From Diplonema japonicum (taxonomy: Eukaryota; Euglenozoa; Diplonemea; Diplonemida; Diplonemidae), in contig OZ025694.1 of the NCBI GenBank assembly GCA_964019335.1, positions 434,001 to 498,000 on the forward strand: a stretch of 64,000 bases of DNA, in the 5' to 3' direction. Positions 53,901-62,321 of this stretch are shown here, piece after piece; within the stretch, counting starts at the first letter, position 1, and each line of letters opens with the position of its first letter. The notes under the pieces are model-generated. The model ran no database searches. It had not been told where the DNA came from and worked only from the letters and a program-made list of their open reading frames with translations. The position numbers were made by a program, and so were the translations under genes.

Positions 53901-54084
53901 GCACAAGTTGAACTTGATGGACGCGAACCAGCTCGTCTTAGATGAAGAATTCAAGAGGAAGGGCTGCTATTTGTTGGTGCAGTCGCCTTCACCGTCTACC
54001 GCAGGACACGAGCCTTGCAGTACTACGCAGCCATCAGCCTGGAGCCAGGGACTCCCTACGAAGATGGAGCAGGTACTGGAGTGA
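50932..54084 (+). CDS. ABCA-like protein lacking both ATPase domains, with captured tail
   Basis: 1050 residues in one intact frame. The N-terminus fits an ABCA half: first span (about 37-56), large extracellular loop, then VREKEMGTREAMRVVG (about 332-347) and a block of spans (to about 505), as in ABC2-type membrane domains. The first nucleotide-binding domain is reduced to LWDNMTCSEHLRYYASL (about 518-534, the segment after the Q-loop) and LERLGM; Walker A, signature and Walker B are absent. A second membrane domain follows (span ~618-640; spans ~765-950). Then comes VRRVEVFSSDFDLFV...VFKDKEKVKV, matching the kinase-ankyrin protein at 0.3 kb, and no second ATPase domain. The last ~40 residues come from a duplicated piece of the Ser/Pro-rich gene, read mostly out of its original frame. 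It cannot pump with ATP by itself. It is either a decaying gene or a repurposed membrane protein. Confidence 0.8.
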   Translation: MKPTETTIGGDKKPGFWESVNLAMTKNARLKLRSLKTPAVVILPALIAALLATTLSSQSFDDSEHLEDHIDVDSYFRPWMCTRHNKAEPAGYARCPDNPPEWHCLGNLCLNSSLSDNKTLNTVLRPWFGMTSSSTVPCFDVVALWRHFAQMIKLPGESREGVSLPNALRSGKKISVHGDSTLVARFDDWFISNSYTYQFVRSLKFSAEKEATEYATSRAGLSKMWAVVVLNGPADYTIRMNSTSTPSTAASTASGKGFNEQFRAYLGGGFLTIQSLINRNLTGTAASDEPLLVPMPVQGYRTDTFLADVGGFLPVLTLAFVYSFTQLVSDIVREKEMGTREAMRVVGLPASVFNISWLFTGMIQMVLASFLAAAVVAASFPIETSCCLTLVLFISYGLSLAAAGVLLSVLFSKASHAGLVSPVVYLMCTIPSFVVSDPSMLTQYSLSCCSTYAFGRALALLFNTAENGNTTEEEASYSVMAALACIWCDTALYLQLAVWLDEQNLDNYVPFDFSWNNALWDNMTCSEHLRYYASLEGVHSTELDDHVDGILERLGMGGDKDTYSAVLTTEMRHKLGTGVSQMGNSKFLTQDVELQPTAASEPGLANINPTQQEVEDTHTAAFQVLLPAIVVLYTLLLVTLSNADLPPLELVKYERNSIFPVSAHSMYAGKGIIQGVEPMPGEYKSAADMSKYLLRRESSVGCWQALFEADDNTQTAFFNTSSLHSLPIMLNGYASMRYQQRWHNEGIRVMSHPLPYGDTEHGTDMLAMMVAVCVVLPLCIVPASYAAHELKAEFWPSGFSRHVLISAASAFLVVTIFFMFGRVEYTGSLEAYCAIVLLLSLYGLASLLMACVVSCFGGQDAMLLVNVVSGFVLPVAVTILRMIGSTPETVLVMRFVFRVVPAFCLGDGVLAMALQLAAPLSMEVVGWDAVALCVMLPLFAVLAFRISENAEDGLGRVRRVEVFSSDFDLFVDADSETVFKDKEKVKVYPEHKLNLMDANQLVLDEEFKRKGCYLLVQSPSPSTAGHEPCSTTQPSAWSQGLPTKMEQVLE

Positions 54085-55472
54085 GCAGCACAACTTTCCT
54101 GACATTAACAACAAAGAAAGGCGGAAGTAAAAAAAATGAAAAGCAGCCGAACCTACATTCCGAGTAACAAAAAAACAAAAACAAAACAACCGCTAAGATT
54201 TGATTTTTCCACTTAAATCGTGGCAAGCCGCAACCTTCCAAATGTTTGTGTGTCGCTTCCCAAGGGTTTAACATGGTTGTCGTGTTCGCGGGCTTTCTCT
54301 TTAGTTGAAACTGACTTTAGTGAACAAGCTCCCCACCCATGTGAAGCGAAGCAAGTCGTACTAGTTAACCACTGCAAGGCCAATGTGCTGTGTTCCTTGT
54401 ATACCTTTGTAATGTCGTATGTAATTTTCCATGAATCTATCGACCATCAAACACCCGCGTTAGGCTTTCTCCTAGATTACAACATCCTAGTTTGAGGCAG
54501 CCTTCCAAGCACCCCTATCTTCTTCTGTTTCTTAAAGTGAATAAAGCCCTTCGTTGCACGCCGCCGTGTTTCGGGAGGAGAGACAAGAATGAGGCAGACC
54601 TTGTCACCAGCTGTTCCAAGCAGAGCAGCTGTCACCATGCTATCATGTTACTTATGGTTCAGTGTGGTCGAACTTGTGTTACATTAAAAGATCGAGTTTC
54701 TTATTTATTATTTTTTAGGGCGCCGCCAATACCGGCCTCCTATAAAATATATTATTTTCCTCTCTCAAATTCCTTTTTTTTTATTCCCCACATCTTCTTT
54801 TTTTTAGAGCATTGCACAATCCTCTTTCAGTATAGAGGCTGCATGTCTACACAGCTGACTCATGAATTCACAACATCTATTTTATTTTAAGAAATGATAA
54901 TAGACTTGTTTCTCTTTGTGCCGAGAAAAGATTTATTTCCGGCTTTTTTTTTTTTTCAAAGGGCGCCGCCAACACCGGCCTCCTTTAACTCATGTATATT
55001 TTTTTACCTTTGCTTTCCCCCTTTACTACGGGCGAAAAACAAGAAAAAAAAACGACAAGTTTACCAAGGTATTTCCGAGCGCAGAAACGCATACCTTAAA
55101 AGAATAGTTTTCTTTCTCTTCCCCCTGCTAACTCCCTGCAAGAAAAAAGGAAGGAGATAAAAGAAAAAGAAAACCTCTTTCTTTTTGCGATCTTCCTATT
55201 ATTCGTCAGTTTTTTGATCGAAGCAGTACTTTGAATCAGAATCTTTTTGTTTTCTTTCTTTCTCGCAGCACCGTAAATGGCTCTGGCTGGCCATAGAGGA
55301 ATTCTTGTGAAAGATCTTAAGAAATCCTGCAAAGGTTGGCTTGAGAAGATTTTGACATATCACGGAGGCATCGTTTTTGAATTTTCGAAAAAGAAAATTG
55401 TGGTCACTCTTGAAGGCTACAAGCACCCACCCCCATGCGCCATTTGACTGACCTTGACGTTAAAAGATCGGG
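53961..55472 (+). repeat. Segmental duplication, short copy
   Basis: Collinear with 45553-50030 but missing most of it, including the HPP gene. It begins inside the last codons of the ABCA-like gene (GGGCTGCTATTTGTTGGTGC is identical to 45553-45572). A 2-bp deletion near 54061 brings the original stop codon of the donor gene back into use. Confidence 0.82.
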
Positions 55473-55506
55473 TTTTTTTTTTCTTCTTCTATTTTTGTTC
55501 GTTTCC
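54085..55506. other. Intergenic region made of duplicated sequence
   Basis: Almost all of it is the short copy of the segmental duplication. Two sub-motifs GGGCGCCGCCAA(T/C)ACCGGCC (54718 and 54960) occur here but not in the long copy. No gene is seen. Confidence 0.6.
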
Positions 55507-55508
55507 AG
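55471..55508 (+). promoter_or_regulatory. Pyrimidine tract with AG: candidate trans-splice acceptor
   Basis: A T/C tract ending GTTCGTTTCCAG at 55508, 39 nt before the ATG at 55548; one of the cleanest examples in the window. Confidence 0.5.
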
Positions 55509-55547
55509 CACTGGAAAAACATCATAAAAGGGAGATATTATTTCAAC

Positions 55548-56200
55548 ATGAAGTTTGCCTTACTATTAACATTGTGTGCGGCTGCTGCTGCCATCGAAGA
55601 TTTGAGCGACGTACGAGTGCTGACGGACTCTACCTTCGAACATGACACGCAAGCGGCTTCTGGAGCAACGACGGGGAACTGGTTCGTCCTGTTCTACGCC
55701 CCGTGGTGCGGCTGGTGCAAGAGGATAGCCCCTGACTGGGAACTCCTTGCTTCAGAGGTGAAGGGGGAGTTCTCTGTCGCAAAGATCGATGCCACACAGA
55801 ACATGCTGACCCCAGCCAGGTTTGGTGTCAAGGCCTACCCCATGCTCATCCTCTTCTCGCATAACAAGATGTACAAGTACGAAGGGCAGCGTAGCTACGA
55901 TGAGCTTCTTGAGTTCTCTAGAAACGGTTACAAGTCAGCCACAGGCGTCCCCGTACCACCCGAGAAGTTCTTCGTCATACAGTACGCAGAGTTGTTCGGG
56001 GCCGAGCTTGCTGTATGACACCTTTTCCAAAAGGAAAAAAAAACAAAAGAAACAAATAAACACAGCGTGCCGTTGAAGAGGATCCCAACACCCTTCTCGC
56101 CACCGTCGCTGGGAGCGCCATCGCAGGGCTGCTCATTGCTTGGATTTTTATCGCTTGTTTTGGTTTGTGGCATTTTTTAAGAAGAAATAAAGAAGAATAA
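55548..56200 (+). CDS. Membrane-anchored thioredoxin/PDI-like protein (spliced)
   Basis: Exons 55548-56012 and 56066-56200 give 199 residues. Signal peptide MKFALLLTLCAAAAA. The thioredoxin fold (about 25-135) has FYAPWCGWCKRIAP with active-site Cys54-Gly-Trp-Cys57, KIDAT and the cis-Pro region VKAYPML. Exon 2 adds a membrane span (LLATVAGSAIAGLLIAWIFI, about 164-185) and a short basic tail RRNKEE. The order signal peptide, thioredoxin domain, single span resembles the TMX group of ER protein disulfide isomerases. CGWC differs from the common CGHC, which suggests a different redox potential. It would act in the ER or secretory lumen on disulfides of proteins such as the Cys-rich surface proteins nearby (inference). 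Unspliced, the frame stops at 56018 and lacks the anchor. Confidence 0.87.
56013..56065 (+). other. Spliceosomal intron in the thioredoxin-like gene, 53 nt
   Basis: Starts GTATGACA and ends AACACAG; A-rich inside. Splicing between codons (GCT|CGT) opens a 45-codon exon with a clear membrane span, which supports the intron. Both introns in the window begin GTAT and end CACAG. Confidence 0.85.
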
Positions 56201-56401
56201 ATCAACTTTATTTTTTTTTACAGGGAAGAAGATAGCACCGAAGGCAAAAGACGAGTGACGAATGAAAAGAAAATGAAAAGGAAGAAGGGGATAGGGGGGG
56301 GGAATGACAAAAATAAAATAAAATAAAGTAAAAACGAGAGATCTTCTTTTCATTTTTTTGTTCTTTTTTTCTTTCCCCCCCCCCAAATCGTAAGGAAAAT
56401 A

Positions 56402-58009
56402 ATGTTGCTCAATCATGCTGGAAACCAAGTTGGGAAGGAAAGGCAGGTGCTGGACGGGATGGGGGACAGGCCGGCACTGCCGATGGTGCGGTTCATGCTG
56501 GGTACGATATTGGTGATGGTGCCGCTGGGGCAGGTGCTTTGCTGGGCAAGACTGAGGACTACGCTGCAGAGGTATTTGGAATACAAGTCGGAGGGAGGCA
56601 CCATCGAGTCAATGGAACCAGTCACCATCTGCACGTGGGTGTCCTTCGCTCTGTCCACAGCCGTCTTCGGCAGGCTGGTTGAGATGTCTAGAAGTCCCAA
56701 ATCAGTAGCTCTTGTAGGTGCTGCCATAGGCGGTCTCGCGCTGATGCTGTCTTCTCTATGCACTTCAGTGGCGTCCATCAGCTTCTGCTATGGTGTGCTT
56801 CTAGGCATCTCGTGCGGAGCATACATCGTCCCCCTCTACTATGTCACGCAATGCTTCCCCCACACCTTGGGCGTCATGATGGGCTTCGCGACTGCCTGCT
56901 TTGCTACCGGTGAGATTGTCATGTACTACCTTATGGGGTACCTCCTCGACCTCACGGAGCTCCCACTCAACGCCGGAGAGGAGATTCCTTATGAGAACTT
57001 CAAGAAGGTCCCCTCCATGTTCAGGTACATTGCGATCTTGTATCTGGTGTCTGTGTTGCTGGGCGGGTTCCTGCTCCCCGAGCCGAAGGAGATCATGTTG
57101 AGGGGCATTGCGTTGGGCCCCATGGGACACTTCACCTTCGGCGCGGAGGAGAAACGAACGGACAAGTTCAGGATGTTGAAGAAATGGTATTTCTGGTTGC
57201 TTCCGTTGATGGCTTTTGTGGGGTTCTTGGCAGGGACACTGGTGGTGACGAACTATGTGGATGTTGGGGTGCAGCTCACGAACCTTTCAAGGGACGCGTC
57301 TGCCAGCGTGGGCGACTGGGCAGTCATCGCAGGCATAGTAGGACGGCTGATATGGGGCATGGTGTCAGATGCTTTTGGGTACCACTATGCGCTGCTTGCT
57401 GTGTCTGTGCTTATGGGCTCGTTCGTCATTTCTTTTGGATTCATCCACGACACTGGGCTGTTTCACATGTGGGCGTGCTTCCTGTACTTTTCATGGGCTG
57501 GCAACGCTGCCGTCCTTCCGACAGCCGTCGCTGAGTTATTTGGGAAGTCCGACTTTGCCTTTCACTTCCCGGTTGCCTTTATTGCAGCGTGTCTTGGGAT
57601 CGTCATGTCCATCTTACTTTCGACACCATTCGTGAACTCGTTTGACGGGCAGACCTCGCTCATGGTGATGGCGTTTTTGTGCGGTTGTTCAAACCTGTTG
57701 ATCTTCCCTGTTAGGTATTTCTGCACGAATTTGGAAGGGGAGCAGGTTTCTTCCCCTACCGATGGAACGCAGTCCGGGCTGCTTTCTCGCACTCATCAGA
57801 GCCAGTGCGGGCCTGCGAACGGTGGTGGTGCGCCTAACCTTACGGGGACGACAAATATTTCGTCTTCTGCGAATAGTTCGAACGAACAGCCTGATCCTTA
57901 TTACTTCTCTGCGTTCCGGCAGTTCAGTCGGGTGTCTGAGTCTGCTTCTCCCAAAACCCACCCAAAGCGCTTCAGTACGCTCCCTGGCGCTTTTGCGTTG
58001 GCTGAGTAG
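56402..58009 (+). CDS. Major facilitator superfamily transporter (OFA/monocarboxylate-like)
   Basis: 535 residues, about 12 membrane spans in two halves separated by a loop with an acidic/basic stretch (GAEEKRTDKFRMLKKWYFW, about 246-264). YGVLLGISCGAYIVPLYYVTQCFP followed by GVMMGFATACFATGEIVMYY resembles the 'G.G.G..Y......FP...G...G' region of oxalate/formate antiporter-type and related carriers. WAVIAGIVGRLIWGMVSDAFGYHYAL is the second-half counterpart of the family's GR...G..SD motif. The C-terminus is ~90 residues, Ser/Asn-rich, probably cytoplasmic. The substrate, likely a small organic anion, is inferred only. The ATG at 56402 follows a C/T tract and TAAG by a few bases; the Met at 56492 (MVRFMLGTILV) is an alternative start. 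Confidence 0.8.
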   Translation: MLLNHAGNQVGKERQVLDGMGDRPALPMVRFMLGTILVMVPLGQVLCWARLRTTLQRYLEYKSEGGTIESMEPVTICTWVSFALSTAVFGRLVEMSRSPKSVALVGAAIGGLALMLSSLCTSVASISFCYGVLLGISCGAYIVPLYYVTQCFPHTLGVMMGFATACFATGEIVMYYLMGYLLDLTELPLNAGEEIPYENFKKVPSMFRYIAILYLVSVLLGGFLLPEPKEIMLRGIALGPMGHFTFGAEEKRTDKFRMLKKWYFWLLPLMAFVGFLAGTLVVTNYVDVGVQLTNLSRDASASVGDWAVIAGIVGRLIWGMVSDAFGYHYALLAVSVLMGSFVISFGFIHDTGLFHMWACFLYFSWAGNAAVLPTAVAELFGKSDFAFHFPVAFIAACLGIVMSILLSTPFVNSFDGQTSLMVMAFLCGCSNLLIFPVRYFCTNLEGEQVSSPTDGTQSGLLSRTHQSQCGPANGGGAPNLTGTTNISSSANSSNEQPDPYYFSAFRQFSRVSESASPKTHPKRFSTLPGAFALAE

Positions 58010-58859
58010 TTGGGGTCGTTTCCCCCCCCCTCATCCTAGAAGTGTTTTTTTTTTCGCCCCGGTTTTGCTGGAACAAGTAAACAAATTTTTGAAAAGAATT
58101 GTTATTGCAAAAAAGAGTAGAGGCAGCTTGTCCGTTTATCCCTACTGTAGGCGAAAACGGCTTGCACAAACAAAAATATGGCTTGCGCAGACATCGACCC
58201 GTCTGAGTTGTCGGTTATGCTATATGCCGGCTTGCACAAACAATCAGCCGACTCTTTTTTTTTTCTTCTTTCAATTGTTCTAAAATCACCTCTCCCCCCT
58301 AGGATCTCATAAAGATGAGTTGAATCCCACGCTTTTTTAATATGTCCCAAAAAAGGAAAAAAAGAACAGAAGATTTGCCCCATAGTTTTCTTTCTATTTT
58401 TTTTCCTCTATTTTCTTTTTCTATTTTTTTATGTGTAATGAACAAGAGAGAACAACGTGTTATTGTAATTACCAGAAAAAAGAAGGAAAAAAAGAGAAAG
58501 AAAGGCAGCATTATGCGTTACAAGTAATCTCTTAAATTAAAGGTAAGATTAAGAATTTGTAACCGCAGCTATTACGGGGAGTATATGGGTAGGCAACTGC
58601 GGGGGGGGGTTCGTTTTCTCTCTCTTTTTTTCCCGGGTCGTTGCTAAAAACCCCCTTCCCCCAAGTGCTAAGAAACGAGGACGTACCTCAAGGAAAGAAA
58701 AACCACATGGGTGTCTTCATTTAAGTGGGCTAAAGGTGTGCTTCGCTCAAGAATTCAAGTATTTGTTTCTTCCGTTTTTCGTCTTCTTCTTCTTCTTTTT
58801 TTCTTTTGCCACCTATCACTAAACTTAACAAAAGGGTTTTGTTGTCACCCAAGAAAGAT
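58010..58859. other. Intergenic region with repeat A
   Basis: Repeat A variant (58066-58172) and a second repeat A tail (58190-58262), then A/T-rich DNA and a T/C tract (CTTCTTCTTCTTC, 58783-58807). No gene is seen. Confidence 0.65.
58066..58262 (+). repeat. SINE-like repeat A variant plus extra tail
   Basis: 58066-58172 is almost identical to 5040-5145 (GGAACAAGTAAACAAATTTT...GGCTTGCACAAACAAA). It is followed by another GGCTTGCACAAACAATCAGC and CGACTCTTTTTTT ending, so two copies seem joined. Confidence 0.8.
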
Positions 58860-61800
58860 ATGTCGAGCACCAAGAGGAAGGTAGAGCTGACGGGAGAACT
58901 GTGGTACTCCTTAAGCAATGAAGGGCAGAAGATGAACTGTCATGTGAGCATACACAAGGGGGAGAAGGTGGTTAGGATTAGGTCGGCGGGGGCGAAGAGG
59001 AAGGTGGTTTTTGAGAAGAGGTACACCTCATTGAACATGCTGTCGACTTTCAGCCACATGCAGCAGGCTCCCGTAAAGGTTCCCGGGCAGGCAAAGTGGT
59101 ATTATTTAGTGCTGAATGTGAAGCCTGAAGGAAGGTTCCCCAGCGAAGTGATCATCTTGTCGACAAACAAGCAGATTGAATACAAAAAGTGGGAAGCGTT
59201 CCTCAGGTCCGAAGGTGAGGAAATTGCCAAGCGCCCCCCGCCCCAGACCATGACGATTCCTCCCACTGACCTGAAAGTACAGATTGCAGCGCTCCAAGCG
59301 GAGCGTAACCTCCTGAAGTCCCAGCTTCGTGGGTCCGATCTCGAGACTCCTGCAGCACTTCAGATCGCATGTGAAGAAGAAGCCGCGCGCAACGTGCTCC
59401 ACTCAGCTTACACGGACACCATGTCGTCCTTGTGCATGGTTCTTGCTGGCATCTTCTCCAGAGAGCTCTATGACCATAAGAAAAACATAACGTACAGCGC
59501 CAGTGCCTTGACAGGCTATCAGAGAAAGCTCGAAGACTACTCTCATTCCATCAAGGGTTTCTCACCCAGCCCATCGCGGTCCCCTCAGCTCGCCTGTTCT
59601 TCCCCCCGCCAGCCCCACTCCCCGATGTCCCCGAAGACAGACGACGTTTTGAAGCGCGATAACCTGCTCGAAGCAGCCGAGAACCTCTTGAGAAACGAGT
59701 CACGCCAGCGTTCTACAAAGTGGCTAGTTACCGATACCGTCTCTGTGAAGTCCATCGTTAACGGCGCAGTTTTGAAGGTCCTGCACAGGGGCGATGTCAT
59801 TGATGTGATTAGAAGGGAACAAGGCAAGGCATGTGTCTTCGTGACAGTCGAAGGTGTCCTAGCGGAGGACACCATCATCAAGAAGGGAGGCATCACACGC
59901 ATCAGCACCGACACGGTGCTTCAAATGGAAACCACGCAGCACGTCCTGCAGGAGGGCTGCAAGATAAACATTTTGTTAGGATTTTCTGTGTCGGTGGATC
60001 TGGAAGGCTGGGTGGATGTGACGGGTGTGATGGAACCTGTTTTAGGAGATGGCTGGATTGTTGCAAGCAAGGAAGGAGTGGCTGTGAGAGCATCATCCAG
60101 CCCCACAGCGTACGCCATGAGCACCTTGCAATTTGGCACTGTGGTGCAGGTTTCTGAAGCTACAGGAGGCAGTGTGCGTATTGTCTCCCCCATCATAGGT
60201 TGGGCATCCGTCGAAGAAGGTGGACGGCTCATGCTTGAGCGAGCCTGTGCACGCCGACAGGGAGACCTTGAGACGCAACTGCAGACGGCACAAGCCCGCA
60301 TCAGGGAGTTGGAAGGATTAAATGCATCTCTAGCAGCCAAGGCAGACTTGATGTCAGGGACGTTAGATGCAAAAGAGGAACAACTACAGAACATCAACAA
60401 AGAGTACGGCAAACTGAAGAAGGATCTTGATACGTGCAGAACTGAGACGGGACATGCTCGAGGACATGCAACAGAACAAAGCAGGATGGTCGAAGAGCTG
60501 CACGAGAAACTTGTTGTCAGGATTGAGGAAGTGGCTACGGTGAAGTCTGAAATGGAATCACTGCAAGACCAGCACCAAAAGACCTGCATTGAGGTGGAAC
60601 ACAGCAAACGCCTCGCGCTACAGGAACAGGAACAAGCCTTAAGCGACAGAGATGCTGCTGTCACAGAAAGCGAGCGCCTGAGAGCAGAAGTGACAGAGAT
60701 GACTGAGAAGCTCATTGAGACGGAAGAGCTGCTGATTGAAGCGGCAGCACAGCATGTGACCGTCGAAGAGGAGCATAGTCACCAGCTTGCTGTGAAGCAA
60801 CTTATCGAAGAAGAGCAAAGCACCATGTTACGGATCATGAAGGACGAGGCGTATGTTACGAGGCACATGCTGCTTGACACGATGCTTGCCATGGGGCAGT
60901 TCTCGGTGCGGGGCAGGAACGAGGCACGTGCCTTGCAAAAAGAAATAGAAGATGCTGTCACCACATACCGTGAAGCGCAGCAGCTGCAGGATGGTAAGCT
61001 GGCCGAGTCATACTGCGTGCGTGACAGCATGAATGAGAGAATAACAGAATTAGAGACCGAAGCACGTGCGCTGTGTGCGAGTTTCGAGGGGTGCATCGAT
61101 GAACACAAGGCGGCAAAGGAGCGTGATGTGCATGAAAAAGAACTACTGCACTTGACAATTGATGAGATGGCGCAGCGTAGGGCGCTGCACGGTAACGAAT
61201 CAGAAGATAGGATTGCCCTCTACCTTGAGCACCAGGAGGCAGTGGAGCGTGACCTTGCAGACACGCGCCTGGAGCTGCAGGATGCTGCTGAGAACGCGGA
61301 GGAGGCGGGCAATAGGTTGCTTCTATCGAAGCAGTCGGAGTACGGAGTTAACAAGCAGATCCGGGAGTTACAGAGGGAGTGTGCTGAACTGAAATCTGAC
61401 CTGTTCAACGAGAGGGACCAGCACGTGACGGGACAGCAGGACATGCGTCGGTTAGTTGCGAGCAAGGAGGACAAGTACAAAGAAGCCGTGGCAACTATCA
61501 AGGAGCTAGAAACCCGTGTTATGAACATGCAGATCAAGGACGCCTCACAGCAGGCACAAATGGCTCAGCTCAAGAAAACCGCAAGGATGCACAGCCGGCT
61601 GCATGAAGAGCTAGTGTGTGCCTTCGGTCAGGGAGATGCGTTGGAAAAGGTGAAGCACCTGAAGGCAACCCTGGGCGAGAGAGAAACGAGGGAGAAGCAA
61701 CTGTTGCAAGAAATGGCTAAGTTTGAGGTGGAGAAGTCAGTATCGATGGCTCTGCGTGAGCAGCTGTCGGCAGTTGAGAGCCAAAAACAGAAGATTGCCA

Positions 61801-62192
61801 AGCAGCTCACGCGGCAAGTGACGGAGCTGGAAGGGAAGTGCCGTGCAAAGGACGATGAAATAATGAAACTAGAGGAGTGGTCCATGCAGCAAGCATGCCA
61901 ACAGGCCATGGACATGGAGAACAGATGGAAGGACCCGCTGCATGTGAATAAGATAACCGAGCTATCGAAAAGAGCGGAAATAGCAGAAAAGAGTGAATGG
62001 TTGCTGCACAGGGAAAACAGCATCATGAAACAGCAGCTGCAGAAGTATGAGTTGAAATGCAAGGCGATGCGTTCTGTGTCTTCACATGTTGCACGCACCA
62101 CCTTCGAGGACACCCCCAAGAGCACCACAACGTGCAGGTATGGTTCACACTCACAACACTCGTCAACAGCCGCACGAGAGGCCGTGCTTTGA
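58860..62192 (+). CDS. PH-like and long coiled-coil protein
   Basis: 1110 residues, starting at ATG 58860 (the frame is open a little upstream but without an ATG). Residues ~1-120 look like a PH domain (GELWYSLSNEG, then KQIEYKKWEAFLRSEG with the typical late Trp). Residues ~135-210 are helical; ~235-262 is a Ser/Pro-rich linker. Residues ~285-460 hold SH3-like beta segments (VLKVLHRGDVIDVIRREQGK and SPIIGWASVEEGGRLML). From ~465 to ~1075 is a long heptad-rich coiled coil (for example LEGLNASLAAKADLMSGTLD and LHEKLVVRIEEVATVKSEME), then a short His/Ser-rich end. Likely a cytoskeletal, flagellar or membrane-tethering scaffold; no orthologue is recognised. The next gene's ATG is only 129 bp downstream of its stop. 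Confidence 0.75.
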   Translation: MSSTKRKVELTGELWYSLSNEGQKMNCHVSIHKGEKVVRIRSAGAKRKVVFEKRYTSLNMLSTFSHMQQAPVKVPGQAKWYYLVLNVKPEGRFPSEVIILSTNKQIEYKKWEAFLRSEGEEIAKRPPPQTMTIPPTDLKVQIAALQAERNLLKSQLRGSDLETPAALQIACEEEAARNVLHSAYTDTMSSLCMVLAGIFSRELYDHKKNITYSASALTGYQRKLEDYSHSIKGFSPSPSRSPQLACSSPRQPHSPMSPKTDDVLKRDNLLEAAENLLRNESRQRSTKWLVTDTVSVKSIVNGAVLKVLHRGDVIDVIRREQGKACVFVTVEGVLAEDTIIKKGGITRISTDTVLQMETTQHVLQEGCKINILLGFSVSVDLEGWVDVTGVMEPVLGDGWIVASKEGVAVRASSSPTAYAMSTLQFGTVVQVSEATGGSVRIVSPIIGWASVEEGGRLMLERACARRQGDLETQLQTAQARIRELEGLNASLAAKADLMSGTLDAKEEQLQNINKEYGKLKKDLDTCRTETGHARGHATEQSRMVEELHEKLVVRIEEVATVKSEMESLQDQHQKTCIEVEHSKRLALQEQEQALSDRDAAVTESERLRAEVTEMTEKLIETEELLIEAAAQHVTVEEEHSHQLAVKQLIEEEQSTMLRIMKDEAYVTRHMLLDTMLAMGQFSVRGRNEARALQKEIEDAVTTYREAQQLQDGKLAESYCVRDSMNERITELETEARALCASFEGCIDEHKAAKERDVHEKELLHLTIDEMAQRRALHGNESEDRIALYLEHQEAVERDLADTRLELQDAAENAEEAGNRLLLSKQSEYGVNKQIRELQRECAELKSDLFNERDQHVTGQQDMRRLVASKEDKYKEAVATIKELETRVMNMQIKDASQQAQMAQLKKTARMHSRLHEELVCAFGQGDALEKVKHLKATLGERETREKQLLQEMAKFEVEKSVSMALREQLSAVESQKQKIAKQLTRQVTELEGKCRAKDDEIMKLEEWSMQQACQQAMDMENRWKDPLHVNKITELSKRAEIAEKSEWLLHRENSIMKQQLQKYELKCKAMRSVSSHVARTTFEDTPKSTTTCRYGSHSQHSSTAAREAVL

Positions 62193-62321
62193 GCTTCACG
62201 ACGACACCACTGGAGCCCTCCGTGCCCTTCCCTTAGAATATAGAACTTTATTAGAGTTTAGTATAATAGACTATTGTGACAGTATAAATTATTGTGTTCA
62301 AAACTAAACCTATCAGGAGGG
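62193..62321 (+). promoter_or_regulatory. Short intergenic spacer with candidate acceptor
   Basis: 129 bp between two + strand genes. AG sites follow weak pyrimidine stretches (CCCTTCCCTTAG, 62235; CTATTGTGACAG, 62282). Such a tight spacing fits processing from one primary transcript. Confidence 0.35.
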
